Shown here in pieces: positions 17,678-25,918 of a stretch of 64,000 nucleotides of DNA; position 1 is the first letter of the stretch; the number at the start of each line of letters is the position of its first letter. The translations under genes were made by a program, and so were the position numbers. Below the pieces are notes generated by a model. It did not search any database. It worked only from the letters and a program-made list of their open reading frames with translations, and was not told where the DNA came from. Source of the DNA: Clostridium fessum (GTDB lineage Bacteria > Bacillota > Clostridia > Lachnospirales > Lachnospiraceae); contig NZ_PYLO01000002.1 of assembly GCF_003024715.1 (NCBI RefSeq), forward strand, positions 434,001 through 498,000. The letters are read 5' to 3'.

Positions 17678-18967
17678 CTATCCTTCGTTCACCAGCGTCA
17701 GAATCCAGTACAGCCATGCCCGCACTGAACTTGACCTCCGCACGATCAGATTCTCCCCACAGACCTGGTATTCCCGCATTTTCTTTGCGACATACTCCTT
17801 GTCCGGAACATCTCCGATCTGAAGGGCAGCTTCAAATAAATCGTGGAAAATCGGGTGTTCCAGAATCAGGCGGACGTATTCGAGCTGGCGCGCCCTATAC
17901 GGCAGTTTCAAAAGCCGTCTTCCTATCGCCGTGATATGCACTTTCACGCCGTCCTCATCCGTCTGCTTCTCCGCCAGCCCCAGATAGCGGCACGCGTTGA
18001 AATAATAGTCCGACTGTCGCTCCTTAAATCCAAAAAGCTGCGCGATCTCCCCGCCCGTCATTGGATTCTCGTTCAGCCGTTCCACCAGTGAAATAACCTT
18101 GTAAAAGCTGTCCGCCTGGATAAAGGTAACCGGCGGTTCCGGTTTGACCTTCGTCCGTGTCCAGACATCGTATAAATCATCCAGCGTGATCTCAATTTCC
18201 TCTAAGCTGTAATTTCGCTCCTGTACCAGCCGCAGCGAATTGTAATAGCGCAGATCCGTAAATTCATATTCCAGCAAACGGAAAATATTATTCGAATACA
18301 CCATAAACACCGGACGGATCCGCTTGTGTATCTTCCCCGCCCAGAGTCTCGTCGGATAATAGAGCTGCCGGATCAGAAAATTGCTGTGGACGACGTTTTT
18401 TCCCTCGATCAGCGTAAATACATTCTCATTTTCAAATCCGCCGTCGATCTCGACCTGCGAATTCTGTACCTGGATAAGCGGCTTTTTCTCAATCAGCTCT
18501 GATTTTTGATAGTCGCTGACATAAAACTCAAAATTTCCAGACCCCATCCGCCCCGAAACCGTCTGCACCATGCGATCTTCGCCCAGAAAATCATCCAGAA
18601 TCCCCGTGATGCTCATAACGTTGATCGCGCTGGCTTCCGAACGGATGTCATGAAGGTCGATGGACTCAAAGTAATCGGGTATCTTCGCGCTCGTCACCCG
18701 CTTGATACCGGACGGAATCTCCGGAAAATCCTGATATAAGTCAAACTCGCCCAGCACATAGCCGCCGCGCGACACCGGAAGAATCGAAATTTTCTTTCCA
18801 AACACCCGCGGCAGGGATTCCCGCGTATCAAATTTCGTCATCAGACGCGGTTCCTTGACTTCACGGATCTGGTCGGCGGTAATGTAAAACCGCCCATATT
18901 TCTCAATTTCCCGCTCAATCCGGTATTTATCAAATAAAATTCTCCATTTATCGTCAATCAAGCTCAT
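17678..18967 (-). CDS. Putative type II restriction endonuclease, PD-(D/E)XK
   Basis: This 429-residue protein is encoded directly after a DNA adenine methylase and overlaps it by 14 bases. Around residues 178-196 it has an IDGG...FTLIEGKN stretch, the D-Xn-E-X-K arrangement of PD-(D/E)XK nucleases. A C-terminal section (about 300-370; MTGGEIAQLFGFKERQSDYY) looks like a winged helix. It would cut the site protected by the neighbouring methylase. Recognition sequence and exact subtype cannot be read. A regulator role for the winged-helix part is an alternative, but the catalytic motif favours a nuclease. Confidence 0.75.
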   Translation of the reverse strand: MSLIDDKWRILFDKYRIEREIEKYGRFYITADQIREVKEPRLMTKFDTRESLPRVFGKKISILPVSRGGYVLGEFDLYQDFPEIPSGIKRVTSAKIPDYFESIDLHDIRSEASAINVMSITGILDDFLGEDRMVQTVSGRMGSGNFEFYVSDYQKSELIEKKPLIQVQNSQVEIDGGFENENVFTLIEGKNVVHSNFLIRQLYYPTRLWAGKIHKRIRPVFMVYSNNIFRLLEYEFTDLRYYNSLRLVQERNYSLEEIEITLDDLYDVWTRTKVKPEPPVTFIQADSFYKVISLVERLNENPMTGGEIAQLFGFKERQSDYYFNACRYLGLAEKQTDEDGVKVHITAIGRRLLKLPYRARQLEYVRLILEHPIFHDLFEAALQIGDVPDKEYVAKKMREYQVCGENLIVRRSSSVRAWLYWILTLVNEG

Positions 18968-19802
18968 AATTGTGTACCAGAACTTCCTGAATCTCCCCGC
19001 GCTTCTCCGGTTTCACGTTGATCGCGCGCTTGGCATCCACGTGGTCGATGATGTAATCTTTATATAAATCCTCGATAAATTTGCAGGACGAATTGGAAAG
19101 CAGAAACTTGATGCCCTTTGCATTCAACATGTCACACTGCTCTTTTAATGCGATCTGCTCTTCCTCCCCGAAGCCCCCAGCCGTGTAGCCCGTGAACGAC
19201 GCCGACGAGCTGATCGGCATATAAGGTGGGTCAAAATAGACGAACGCGCCCTTCCGGATGCCCTTTAACGCCTCGCGGTAATCGCCGCATTTGATCGTGA
19301 TATTCGCTTTATTTAAATACGTATTCAGCGCATGGATAGTCGCCTCGTTCGTGATATTCGGGTTCTTATATCTGCCCCACGGAGAATTGAACTCGCCGGA
19401 GCTGTTGACGCGGAAGAGACCGTTGTAGCAGGTCTTGTTCAGATAGATAATCCGCGCTGCCCGCTCGACGTTGGTCCGCGTCTGATACGTCTCCTTGTCA
19501 CGATCCCACGCCCGCACCGTATAATAATACTCCTCGCAATTCTGTTCCTTATGTGCGCTCAGCGCCGCAATCAGCTCTTCCGGATCTTCCTTGATCGTAC
19601 GGTATACATTGATCAGCTCTTCGTTGGAGTCATTGATCACCGCCTTGTTCGGCTGTCTCCCAAAGAGCACCGCACCGCCCCCGATAAACGGCTCATAATA
19701 GGTCGAACATTCCGGGATCAGCGGATTGATGCTGTCCAGCAGCTGCCGTTTGCCGCCTACCCATTTGAGGATGGGCATGACGAACGGATTTTTTCTTGAC
19801 AT
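18954..19802 (-). CDS. DNA adenine methylase, Dam/DpnM-like
   Basis: This 282-residue D12-class adenine-N6 methyltransferase has WVGGKRQLL (AdoMet site, about 14-22), YYEPFIGGGAVLF (about 35-47) and the catalytic DPPYMPIS (about 189-196). It modifies adenine in a specific site and protects host DNA from the endonuclease encoded next. AAGGAGG lies upstream of the ATG. Length and motif order match intact family members. Confidence 0.93.
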   Translation of the reverse strand: MSRKNPFVMPILKWVGGKRQLLDSINPLIPECSTYYEPFIGGGAVLFGRQPNKAVINDSNEELINVYRTIKEDPEELIAALSAHKEQNCEEYYYTVRAWDRDKETYQTRTNVERAARIIYLNKTCYNGLFRVNSSGEFNSPWGRYKNPNITNEATIHALNTYLNKANITIKCGDYREALKGIRKGAFVYFDPPYMPISSSASFTGYTAGGFGEEEQIALKEQCDMLNAKGIKFLLSNSSCKFIEDLYKDYIIDHVDAKRAINVKPEKRGEIQEVLVHNYELD

Positions 19803-19889
19803 CGGATAGGGTACCTCCTTCTGTTTGTCTTTCTATTCACCTACAGAACCTGCCGCCGGCAGCTTCTTCCGGATACATTGCAACACAAA

Positions 19890-19930
19890 AACGGGAAATC
19901 AGATGTCCGCTTGTGCTCTGATTACCCGTT
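19890..19930 (-). terminator. Hairpin with U-tract upstream of the methylase gene
   Basis: Fourteen-base arms (one mismatch) are followed on the minus strand by TTTTT. It could terminate transcription from the pilin gene. A TATAAT at 19932-19937 immediately precedes it on the minus strand, so it could instead act as a leader hairpin for the restriction-modification operon. Apart from this, 19803-20033 holds no gene. Confidence 0.6.
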
Positions 19931-20033
19931 TATTATAATCGTACAACTGTTCTAGTTTATTATACTTGACTTTGGGGTGGATGTCCAGCATTAGAACCGG
20001 AAATTCCTTATGTATTCTCAAGCTATATCATTG

Positions 20034-20441
20034 TTACGGTTTCGTATGCTCCGCTCCTAAGCCTAAGTAACATTTTGCATGATCTTTATTACACTCATAT
20101 ACAATTGAATATCCTTTATGATCCTCAGTATCCTCAAAATTAACTAGACAGGTTCCAGCCTTCATCTCAGCCTTATGTCCATCTAAAAAAGTCACCGAGT
20201 GCCAGTCATCAGCGTTATCTGTCTCCCAATAAAGTTTAACCTTCGGATTTCTCTGCTGGGTAGACATATAATCTGCCTGTATTTCCGCATAATATGCCCT
20301 GAGATTCGCCCAATCTGCCGCCACCTTCGCCTTGTGCATCTGTGCCGTAAAAATCGGAATTGAAATTGATACCAGTATTCCAATAATAACCACCACTATC
20401 AATAGCTCAACCAGTGTAAAACCTTCCCGTCTCTTCATCAC
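20034..20441 (-). CDS. Type IV pilin-like / pseudopilin protein
   Basis: The 135-residue protein starts MMKRREG|FTLVELLIVVVIIGIL, a textbook prepilin leader: basic leader, Gly at the cleavage site, Phe+1, Glu+5 and a hydrophobic helix. The rest is a small globular domain with three Cys residues (EC...KCYLG near the end) that could form a disulfide. No pilus assembly ATPase, prepilin peptidase or other pilin lies nearby, so it either uses machinery elsewhere or is a stray remnant of a pilus locus. AAGGAG precedes the start. Confidence 0.88.
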   Translation of the reverse strand: MMKRREGFTLVELLIVVVIIGILVSISIPIFTAQMHKAKVAADWANLRAYYAEIQADYMSTQQRNPKVKLYWETDNADDWHSVTFLDGHKAEMKAGTCLVNFEDTEDHKGYSIVYECNKDHAKCYLGLGAEHTKP

Positions 20442-20574
20442 AAATTTCTCCTTCTGTCAGTTTATGTTATTATATTCGTTTTTTTCCTCTAAAGCAAATA
20501 CATATTTTTAACAAAATCGATATTCATAAATCAAACAAGGCAAAAGTATGTATTTCGTTTCGGTACATCCAAAT

Positions 20575-21918
20575 TTATCGGGATGACTCCACATTCTCAG
20601 CCGGCCAGGATTTTCTCAGTGCCGCATAGGACACCAAAAAGTTGGCAAGCCATCCTGCCGGCACGGCAAGCCAAACAAAATTAATGCCAAAACGCGGTGC
20701 ACCAATCAACGCCACGGACAGGCGGATCGCAAGATTTACCATGTTGGCAACGAGGAATGGCCGCATGATTCCGAGTCCGCGAAGGACTCCATCGGTCGCC
20801 ATTTTAATTCCCATAAAGATAAAGAAGTAACCAAGCCATCTCATATAATCCCCAGACACCTGATAAGCCAGGGCGGTTCCATCTTTTCCAAGGAACAGTG
20901 ATGAAATCTGCGTGTGCAGCGTTTCAATGACAAGGAAAGCAAGCGCCGCAAAACACACATCCAGCACCAATGCTGCATGGTAGCCTTTTTTGATGCGCTG
21001 GGTTTTGTTTGCGCCAAGATTCTGGGAAACAAATGGGGAAACCGCATTGCCGATGGACACAAAAATCAGGGAAAAAACATTCTCCACACGCATCGTTGCC
21101 GCGTATCCGGCGAGTGCCTGTGTTCCAAAAGGATTTACCACCGCCTGTACGATCATCATACCGATGGATACGGTAGACTGCTGAAGAACCGACGGAACAG
21201 CAATCCGAAGCATCGAGCGCAGCTCCTGTCCCTCAAACCAGGCAAAGATACTCTTATACCGCCGCATCCGGTAAAAGAAAATCAAAAGTGAAAACACAGC
21301 CGAAATGCCCTGTGCGATCAAAGTTGCAAGCGCCGCACCGAACACGCCAAGTCCCAGACCGGCTACCATCCAAAGATCCATTACAATATTCAGGATTGAT
21401 GAAAAGATCAGCAGTCCCAACGGAATTTTTGATTCACCGATGGAAGTGAACATGGTAGAGAGAATATTGTACATGAACAAAAACGGAAAGCCCACAAAAT
21501 AGACCCGCAGGTACAGCACTGCTTCCTCCAGAATATCGGCAGGAGTCTGTAATCCGCTCATCATCGCATGGGAAAAACAAAAGCCAAAGACACCAAGGAT
21601 GATGCTCAGTAGCAAAAAGCTGATCAGTGATGTAGACACAATCGTTTTCATTTTTCCATACTCTTTGGCACCGAAATAGCGGCTCACAAGCACACCTGCA
21701 CCAGCACCGGCCCCCAGTGCCACACAAATGAAAACATTCGTCAGCGCTGCACAGGCGCCAACCGCCGCCAGTGCGGAGGAACCCACAAACTGGCCGACGA
21801 TAATGGAGTCCGCCATATTGTATACCTGCTGAAAAAAACTGCCGAGAATCATCGGCATTGCAAAAACCGTCAACGCTTTCAGCGGCGCATCGGTAATCAA
21901 ATACTCATCTTTTGACAT
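20575..21918 (-). CDS. MATE-family efflux transporter
   Basis: The protein is about 447 residues with twelve TM helices; its N-terminal 'PMILGSFFQQVYNMADSIIVG' type segment is typical of MATE proteins of the DinF/NorM-like group in Clostridia. ATG 21918 is chosen because GGAGG lies 9 bases upstream; the reading frame is open for 42 more codons without a supported start. It is distinct from the MATE protein at 16172-17524. A 45-codon ORF ends 4 bases before its start, and its end contains the MATE ribosome binding site. Confidence 0.92.
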   Translation of the reverse strand: MSKDEYLITDAPLKALTVFAMPMILGSFFQQVYNMADSIIVGQFVGSSALAAVGACAALTNVFICVALGAGAGAGVLVSRYFGAKEYGKMKTIVSTSLISFLLLSIILGVFGFCFSHAMMSGLQTPADILEEAVLYLRVYFVGFPFLFMYNILSTMFTSIGESKIPLGLLIFSSILNIVMDLWMVAGLGLGVFGAALATLIAQGISAVFSLLIFFYRMRRYKSIFAWFEGQELRSMLRIAVPSVLQQSTVSIGMMIVQAVVNPFGTQALAGYAATMRVENVFSLIFVSIGNAVSPFVSQNLGANKTQRIKKGYHAALVLDVCFAALAFLVIETLHTQISSLFLGKDGTALAYQVSGDYMRWLGYFFIFMGIKMATDGVLRGLGIMRPFLVANMVNLAIRLSVALIGAPRFGINFVWLAVPAGWLANFLVSYAALRKSWPAENVESSR

Positions 21919-21922
21919 GATC

Positions 21923-22060
21923 CTATTCCTCCACAACTTCCTGCTTTTTACCCGAAAGCACAAGCTTAGCAAGTACGATCCGTAATTCGTGTACAAAAAT
22001 TCCGGCAAAACCAAAACAGGGTCCAGAAATAATTGGCATAACATTGTTAATTCGTTTCAT
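21923..22060 (-). CDS. Small ORF coupled to the MATE gene
   Basis: A 45-codon ORF (starts MKRINNVMPIISGPC, ends KKQEVVEE) stops 4 bases upstream of the MATE start. It contains a hydrophobic middle and one Cys. No strong ribosome binding site is seen, but a shorter ORF ends 8 bases upstream. It could be a regulatory upstream ORF, a small membrane protein, or chance. Confidence 0.35.
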   Translation of the reverse strand: MKRINNVMPIISGPCFGFAGIFVHELRIVLAKLVLSGKKQEVVEE

Positions 22061-22068
22061 AATTTCAC

Positions 22069-22119
22069 TCATTCACTTTCTGCGCCACAGTTGCAGCTAT
22101 GGTTATCCGGTGCCTCCAT
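22069..22119 (-). CDS. Possible 16-residue leader peptide with CxC
   Basis: The ORF MEAPDNHSCNCGAESE lies in the leader between the promoter-like sequence at 22208-22237 and the MATE gene. The paired Cys and His residues are notable, but the ORF is short and lacks a clear ribosome binding site. Confidence 0.2.
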   Translation of the reverse strand: MEAPDNHSCNCGAESE

Positions 22120-22207
22120 TGCCTTTTACTGTGTTCAGCAGCTGCTGGGAATGTATGTGTACCCAGCATAATATTTATACAAATAGCCAGTTCTTCTGTC
22201 TATTTGT

Positions 22208-22237
22208 ATTATAAACTATCTTTAGGTTAAGATACAA
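22208..22237 (-). promoter_or_regulatory. Promoter-like site with shared TTGTATCTTAAC motif (1 of 3)
   Basis: On the minus strand TTGTAT and TATAAT are 18 bases apart, and the -35 box continues as CTTAACCTAAAGATA, which holds a TATCTT/AAGATA inverted repeat. The same TTGTATCTTAAC...AGTTATAAT sequence recurs at 25729-25757 and 47628-47656. Confidence 0.55.
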
Positions 22238-22279
22238 TCATTATGCATACAATAGGACGACATTTCCTATCATATAAAA

Positions 22280-22313
22280 AAGCTCCGCCTATATTTTAGT
22301 ATAGACGAAGCTT
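22280..22313 (-). terminator. Rho-independent terminator of the racemase-family gene
   Basis: Fourteen-base arms with two mismatches (AAGCTCCGCCTATA / TATAGACGAAGCTT) are followed on the minus strand by a run of T residues. Confidence 0.8.
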
Positions 22314-22327
22314 CCTAATTCTAACTC

Positions 22328-22996
22328 CTAATCCTCCATATTTTCTTTTCTCAATAGCTCAAACAATGTCAGCAGTCCCTCACACAAAACAGGATCCAGA
22401 ACCGGAATTCCTACTGTCTTTTCGATGGAGGGAGCAATACGGATACTGGACATTCCTGTACAGCTAAGGGCAATCACATCGGCACCCATCTCTTTCTGCG
22501 CAGCCGCTGCCTTCATAGTGGCTTCATATCCTCTGTCTGTCATCAAATCCAGGACACTTTCTACCCCATCTCCCTTTGCATTGTCTACAATCCGATCACC
22601 GAATATCCGCTGATATCCTGACGGTACATCTTCGGTAATCCCCAACACAGCCGGATGACTGCCAAAAAACAGACTCAACGCTGCAGTACTGGATCCCGCT
22701 CCTATAACCGGAATCGGTACAGCCTGTCTTGCCTCCGGAACTCCCGGGTCACCGGCACAGCTGATAATAATAGCCTGACAGCCTTCCTTCCACAGTTCCA
22801 CTGCAAGATTCACCACCTTAGGTACACCTACAGCGAATGTTTCATCGTCATGAATTCCCTCCGGTTGATCCGGAATACATCGTGACACCACCTGTAACAT
22901 AGGGAAATACGATTCTATCAGCTTTCCATGCAGCTGCAGCAATTCCTCGTCCTCTGTGGTCAGCACCCGAATCAGACCAACTTTATAAGTTTTCAT
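22328..22996 (-). CDS. Aspartate/glutamate/hydantoin racemase-family protein
   Basis: This 222-residue protein has the two Cys motifs of the Asp/Glu racemase superfamily: ISCAGDPG near residue 79 (first catalytic Cys) and LSCTGMSS near 178 (second), with the GAGSSTAA segment between. It would racemise or isomerise an amino acid, hydantoin or related acid. It stands as its own unit with AAGGAA before the start and a terminator after it. The substrate is unclear; hydantoin racemase and broad-specificity amino acid racemase are the nearest types. Confidence 0.85.
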   Translation of the reverse strand: MKTYKVGLIRVLTTEDEELLQLHGKLIESYFPMLQVVSRCIPDQPEGIHDDETFAVGVPKVVNLAVELWKEGCQAIIISCAGDPGVPEARQAVPIPVIGAGSSTAALSLFFGSHPAVLGITEDVPSGYQRIFGDRIVDNAKGDGVESVLDLMTDRGYEATMKAAAAQKEMGADVIALSCTGMSSIRIAPSIEKTVGIPVLDPVLCEGLLTLFELLRKENMED

Positions 22997-23084
22997 ATTA
23001 TACGTTCCTTCTCTCTTGGTTCCCTAAAAATAATTTCATGAGCAAAATACTCAGGCAGCAATTGGAATATCTCCGTGACATACT

Positions 23085-23250
23085 CCCTCCACTTAGCTAA
23101 CGCTTGAAGTGGGGGCTTCTCGTTCGATTGCCCTATTGGGCAAAGCATAGGCGAGCTATCCCCGTGTGTCCCACGGTTCTGTTATTATGAGCGGAACTGT
23201 TTCGTATCTACGCAGTCCCAACCAAAATCTATGTTCTTTGGGGAAAATCA
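23085..23250 (-). ncRNA. Candidate omega RNA of TnpB
   Basis: The region between the tnpB stop and the right-end hairpin contains several GC-rich stems (for example GCCCAATAGGGC and the CCACTT/AAGTGG end hairpin). In characterised TnpB systems the guide RNA spans the tnpB 3' end and the right end, and its guide is the flanking DNA, here just below 23082. Inferred from family knowledge. Confidence 0.5.
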
Positions 23251-24366
23251 GGAGATTTTTCTTTCTGCATCAAGTTCAACTCCCAATATTCTCAAGCCTT
23301 CCCTGCAAATATTGATAGCTGCATTCTCATCACGGTTCATCTGATTTCCGCAAGTGCAGCTATACATACGATCTTCCAGTTTCAGCTCTTTTTTGAGTTT
23401 TCCGCAGCAGCTGCAGATTTTTGAACTGGGATACCACTTATCGATACGAACCAGTTTCTTACCGGCACGTTCTAATTTGTAGGAAAGAAAATCAGTAAAC
23501 ATTCCCCATCCATTATCATGAACACTCTTTCCAAACCTTGAATCCTGGCTCATTTCTTTCATGTTCAAAGATTCTATGCACACAAGATCATAAAAATTGG
23601 TTATCTTTCTGGATTCCTTGTGCAGATAATCTTTCCGCTGACGTGCAATATGAGCATGGAGTCTGGCTATTTTCTTTTTCTGTTTCATGTAACGGCTACT
23701 CCCCTTTTTGCAATGACTCAACCTGCGCTGCTCCCTTGCAAGTTTTTCCTGGTATTTTCGGAAAAAATGAGGATAATCTGCATGAGTTCCAGTGGAATCT
23801 ACATACAATTCATTCATGGAAAAATCAAGCCCGATTGCGGTTTTTACTGGCCTGATTTTATGTTCCGGTTTTTCTGCCGCATACAGTAATGATACATAAT
23901 ATTTGTCATCTGCTTCCTGGCTGACGGTGGCGCCCTTCAAAGTATAACTATCATCGATACTCCGATGCTGTTTTATGCGGATCCAACCTGCTTTCGGAAG
24001 TTTCAGTTTACCATTCTGCAAAGTAATATTTCCATTTACGCAGTTTGTCGTATAACTTCTTACCGGATTCTTTTTTGACTTGAACTTCGGAAAACCAACC
24101 GAAGAATCCCGAAAGAAGTTCTTATAGGCTGTCTGCAGATGCAGCTGTGCATTACACAATGCCAGACTGTCTACCTCCTTCAGCCACGGAAACTCTGCCT
24201 TATACTTTGCAGGCGTAACCTTTAATACTTTTCCGGTTTTCTCATAATATTCTATCTTCTCTGCCAGCATCCGGTTATACACGAAACGCACACAACCAAA
24301 TGTCCTTGCAAATAGTTCTTTTTGAGATTTATTCGGGTAAATCCGAAAACGGTACACGATGTTCAC
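23248..24366 (-). CDS. tnpB: TnpB RNA-guided nuclease
   Basis: This 372-residue TnpB has an N-terminal RNA-binding region (begins MNIVYRFRIYPNKSQ), RuvC motifs GLDFS (first Asp, about residue 190), CIESLNM (Glu, about 275) and NRDENAA (last Asp, about 348), and a zinc-binding insert with CSCCG and CTCG. All catalytic residues appear present. TnpB cleaves the donor-joint or target DNA next to a short motif under guide-RNA direction and helps retain the element. GTG 24366 starts inside the tnpA 3' end. Confidence 0.95.
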   Translation of the reverse strand: MNIVYRFRIYPNKSQKELFARTFGCVRFVYNRMLAEKIEYYEKTGKVLKVTPAKYKAEFPWLKEVDSLALCNAQLHLQTAYKNFFRDSSVGFPKFKSKKNPVRSYTTNCVNGNITLQNGKLKLPKAGWIRIKQHRSIDDSYTLKGATVSQEADDKYYVSLLYAAEKPEHKIRPVKTAIGLDFSMNELYVDSTGTHADYPHFFRKYQEKLAREQRRLSHCKKGSSRYMKQKKKIARLHAHIARQRKDYLHKESRKITNFYDLVCIESLNMKEMSQDSRFGKSVHDNGWGMFTDFLSYKLERAGKKLVRIDKWYPSSKICSCCGKLKKELKLEDRMYSCTCGNQMNRDENAAINICREGLRILGVELDAERKIS

Positions 24367-24769
24367 TCTTATTTTCTCCCTGGGTTTCTATGTACTGGCG
24401 GATAACCTCAATGGGTGCACCACCAGCACTTAACAGGCAAAAACTCTGGCTCCAGAACATTTCTTTCCAAAGCTTCTGCCGAATCTCCGGATACTCTTTT
24501 TTAATCAATCGGCTGCTTGCGCTTTTATACGCATTGATAAATTTGCTGAGTTCCGATTTCGGATGGGCCCGGAACATAATATGAACATGATCCCGATCAT
24601 GATTCCATTCCTCTAATGTAACATGATACTTCGGAGCGATATATTCAAAAATCTCCCGAGCACGGTCAGAAACAGGATCCGTCAGTACCTTTTTTCGGTA
24701 TTTTATAACCAAAATCAAATGATAATAGAGTAGAAACACTGAATGTGCATTACTATCCAATTTTCTCAT
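24329..24769 (-). CDS. tnpA: TnpA Y1 transposase (IS200 type)
   Basis: This 146-residue HUH transposase has the histidine pair in HVHIMF (about 62-67) and the catalytic Tyr in IRQYIETQGE (about 128). It catalyses single-strand excision and insertion using the hairpins at the element ends. Length is normal. It overlaps tnpB by 38 bases. Confidence 0.95.
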   Translation of the reverse strand: MRKLDSNAHSVFLLYYHLILVIKYRKKVLTDPVSDRAREIFEYIAPKYHVTLEEWNHDRDHVHIMFRAHPKSELSKFINAYKSASSRLIKKEYPEIRQKLWKEMFWSQSFCLLSAGGAPIEVIRQYIETQGENKSEHRVPFSDLPE

Positions 24770-25066
24770 ATAATCAGCCTTTCTTTTTGCTTTCGACTGA
24801 TTATATTATAACACAGGAACACTTGTTTGCCTATGTTTTTCAGAACATTTGTTCTTCTATATTTGTTTTCATTTATGTGCACAGATATGTGCAGTTTTAA
24901 TATGCCAGATATTGCATGATTTTCCCAAAAGGCAATTCATCTCACCACCTAGAGAGGATGGGAGAATTCTTGCAAAGTGTTGTTAAATCTGGAAAACTCC
25001 ATTCTCCATAATTCCAAACGATATCCCTTGGTCGAGAGCGCAGCCTGACCGGAAAGGTCATACATA
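24770..25066. other. IS left end and flank
   Basis: This stretch holds the tnpA upstream region, the left-end hairpin (24941-24964) and about 100 bases of flanking DNA up to the phosphatase stop. No gene is seen. Confidence 0.5.
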
Positions 25067-25606
25067 TTAGAAGTCATACCGCACCACCTGGCAGTTTTTT
25101 ACGCCAAAGGATGCAAATTCTTCATTGGTCATATCCGTAAAATACGACTGAATCATCCTTGAAATTCCATTGTGTGCCACCAGAATGTATGTCTTATGGT
25201 CAGACTCCTGTTTTATTTCATCCAGCAGATTATAGATACGCTGTGCAAGCTGCAGCATGGATTCTCCCCCTTCATATCGGCAGGCAAATGACTCTTTCGC
25301 CGTCTTAAACTCTTTGCCGTCTCTCGGCGTAGACTCCCATTTTCCAAAATTCTGCTCTATGAGTCTTGGTTCTTCCCTGCAGGGAATCCCGCTCATTTCA
25401 GAAATAATTTTTGCTGTATCTGCTGCACGGCTAAGGGGTGAATAGAGAATTTCATCTGCCTTGATTCCGCTTCCTACAATATTTTTCCCGGTTTCAGCCG
25501 CCTGCTGCCGTCCATGCTCCGTCAACGGACTGTCTGTTGCTCCGCAAATTTTATTCTCCACATTCCACACAGTCTGTCCGTGTCTTACAAAATAAAAATG
25601 TCCCAT
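25067..25606 (-). CDS. Histidine phosphatase family protein
   Basis: The protein is about 179 residues from ATG 25606 (GAAGGG upstream). It has the FVRHGQT phosphate pocket (about 4-10), the GATDSPLTEHGRQQA segment (about 22-36) and a late LVAHNGISR motif (about 146-154) supplying the second catalytic His. It acts on small phosphorylated metabolites or sugar phosphates; true phosphoglycerate mutase activity is not certain. A promoter-like site at 25729-25757 is upstream. Confidence 0.9.
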   Translation of the reverse strand: MGHFYFVRHGQTVWNVENKICGATDSPLTEHGRQQAAETGKNIVGSGIKADEILYSPLSRAADTAKIISEMSGIPCREEPRLIEQNFGKWESTPRDGKEFKTAKESFACRYEGGESMLQLAQRIYNLLDEIKQESDHKTYILVAHNGISRMIQSYFTDMTNEEFASFGVKNCQVVRYDF

Positions 25607-25728
25607 GATGTCATCCCTTCTCATTAGCTTCGCAAGCTTTTTTATACCCAGAAAATTCCCTGCTGCCTATCATCGTCATACATCATTTCCGTCATTGATA
25701 ATCCTGGGAAAGCAGCTGTCATAATTGT

Positions 25729-25757
25729 ATTATAACTATACTCAGGTTAAGATACAA
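25729..25757 (-). promoter_or_regulatory. Promoter-like site with shared TTGTATCTTAAC motif (2 of 3)
   Basis: On the minus strand TTGTAT and TATAAT are exactly 17 bases apart, with CTTAACCTGAGTATAGT as spacer. Likely drives the histidine phosphatase gene. Confidence 0.6.
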
Positions 25758-25779
25758 CTCTATCCTTTACTGGGCACGT

Positions 25780-25836
25780 ATGCGCAAACAGTTCCAGTGC
25801 TGTTCTCAAAATCCGTTTCTTTGTGACTTCCGCCAT
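25780..25836 (-). pseudogene. 5' fragment of a tetR gene
   Basis: The reverse strand encodes MAEVTKKRILRTALELFA, matching the first residues of the intact TetR at 28438-29094. The similarity breaks at GCGCAAACAGTT, where the sequence continues into a hairpin-like GGCACGTATGCG. The upstream region at 25856-25896 also matches the tetR operator. This is a decayed partial duplication. Confidence 0.8.
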
Positions 25837-25855
25837 AATTATTTTCTTCATTAAA

Positions 25856-25896
25856 GTAACCATTCGATAACTACGCTATGATTACCGAATGGTTAC
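25856..25896. promoter_or_regulatory. Degenerate copy of the TetR operator
   Basis: TAACCATTCGATAAC / GATTACCGAATGGTTA resembles the perfect operator at 29115-29153 with a few substitutions in one arm and in the -10 region. It might still bind the intact TetR. Confidence 0.6.
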
Positions 25897-25918
25897 TTAT
25901 CAAGAACTAATGAATAAT

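Larger units (their letters stand above)
23082..24968 (-). mobile_element. IS200/IS605-family element
   Basis: The element contains tnpA and tnpB in the same orientation with overlapping ends. A subterminal hairpin lies at the right end (23085-23116, stem CCACTT/AAGTGG) and another at the left end (24941-24964). Such single-strand transposons lack terminal inverted repeats and make no target duplication, so exact borders are approximate. Both ORFs appear intact, so it may be active. Confidence 0.85.

Noticed and set aside
23085-23250. CRISPR-like repeats beside tnpB
   Set aside because: Only single hairpins and no regularly spaced direct repeats; they are explained by the IS right end.
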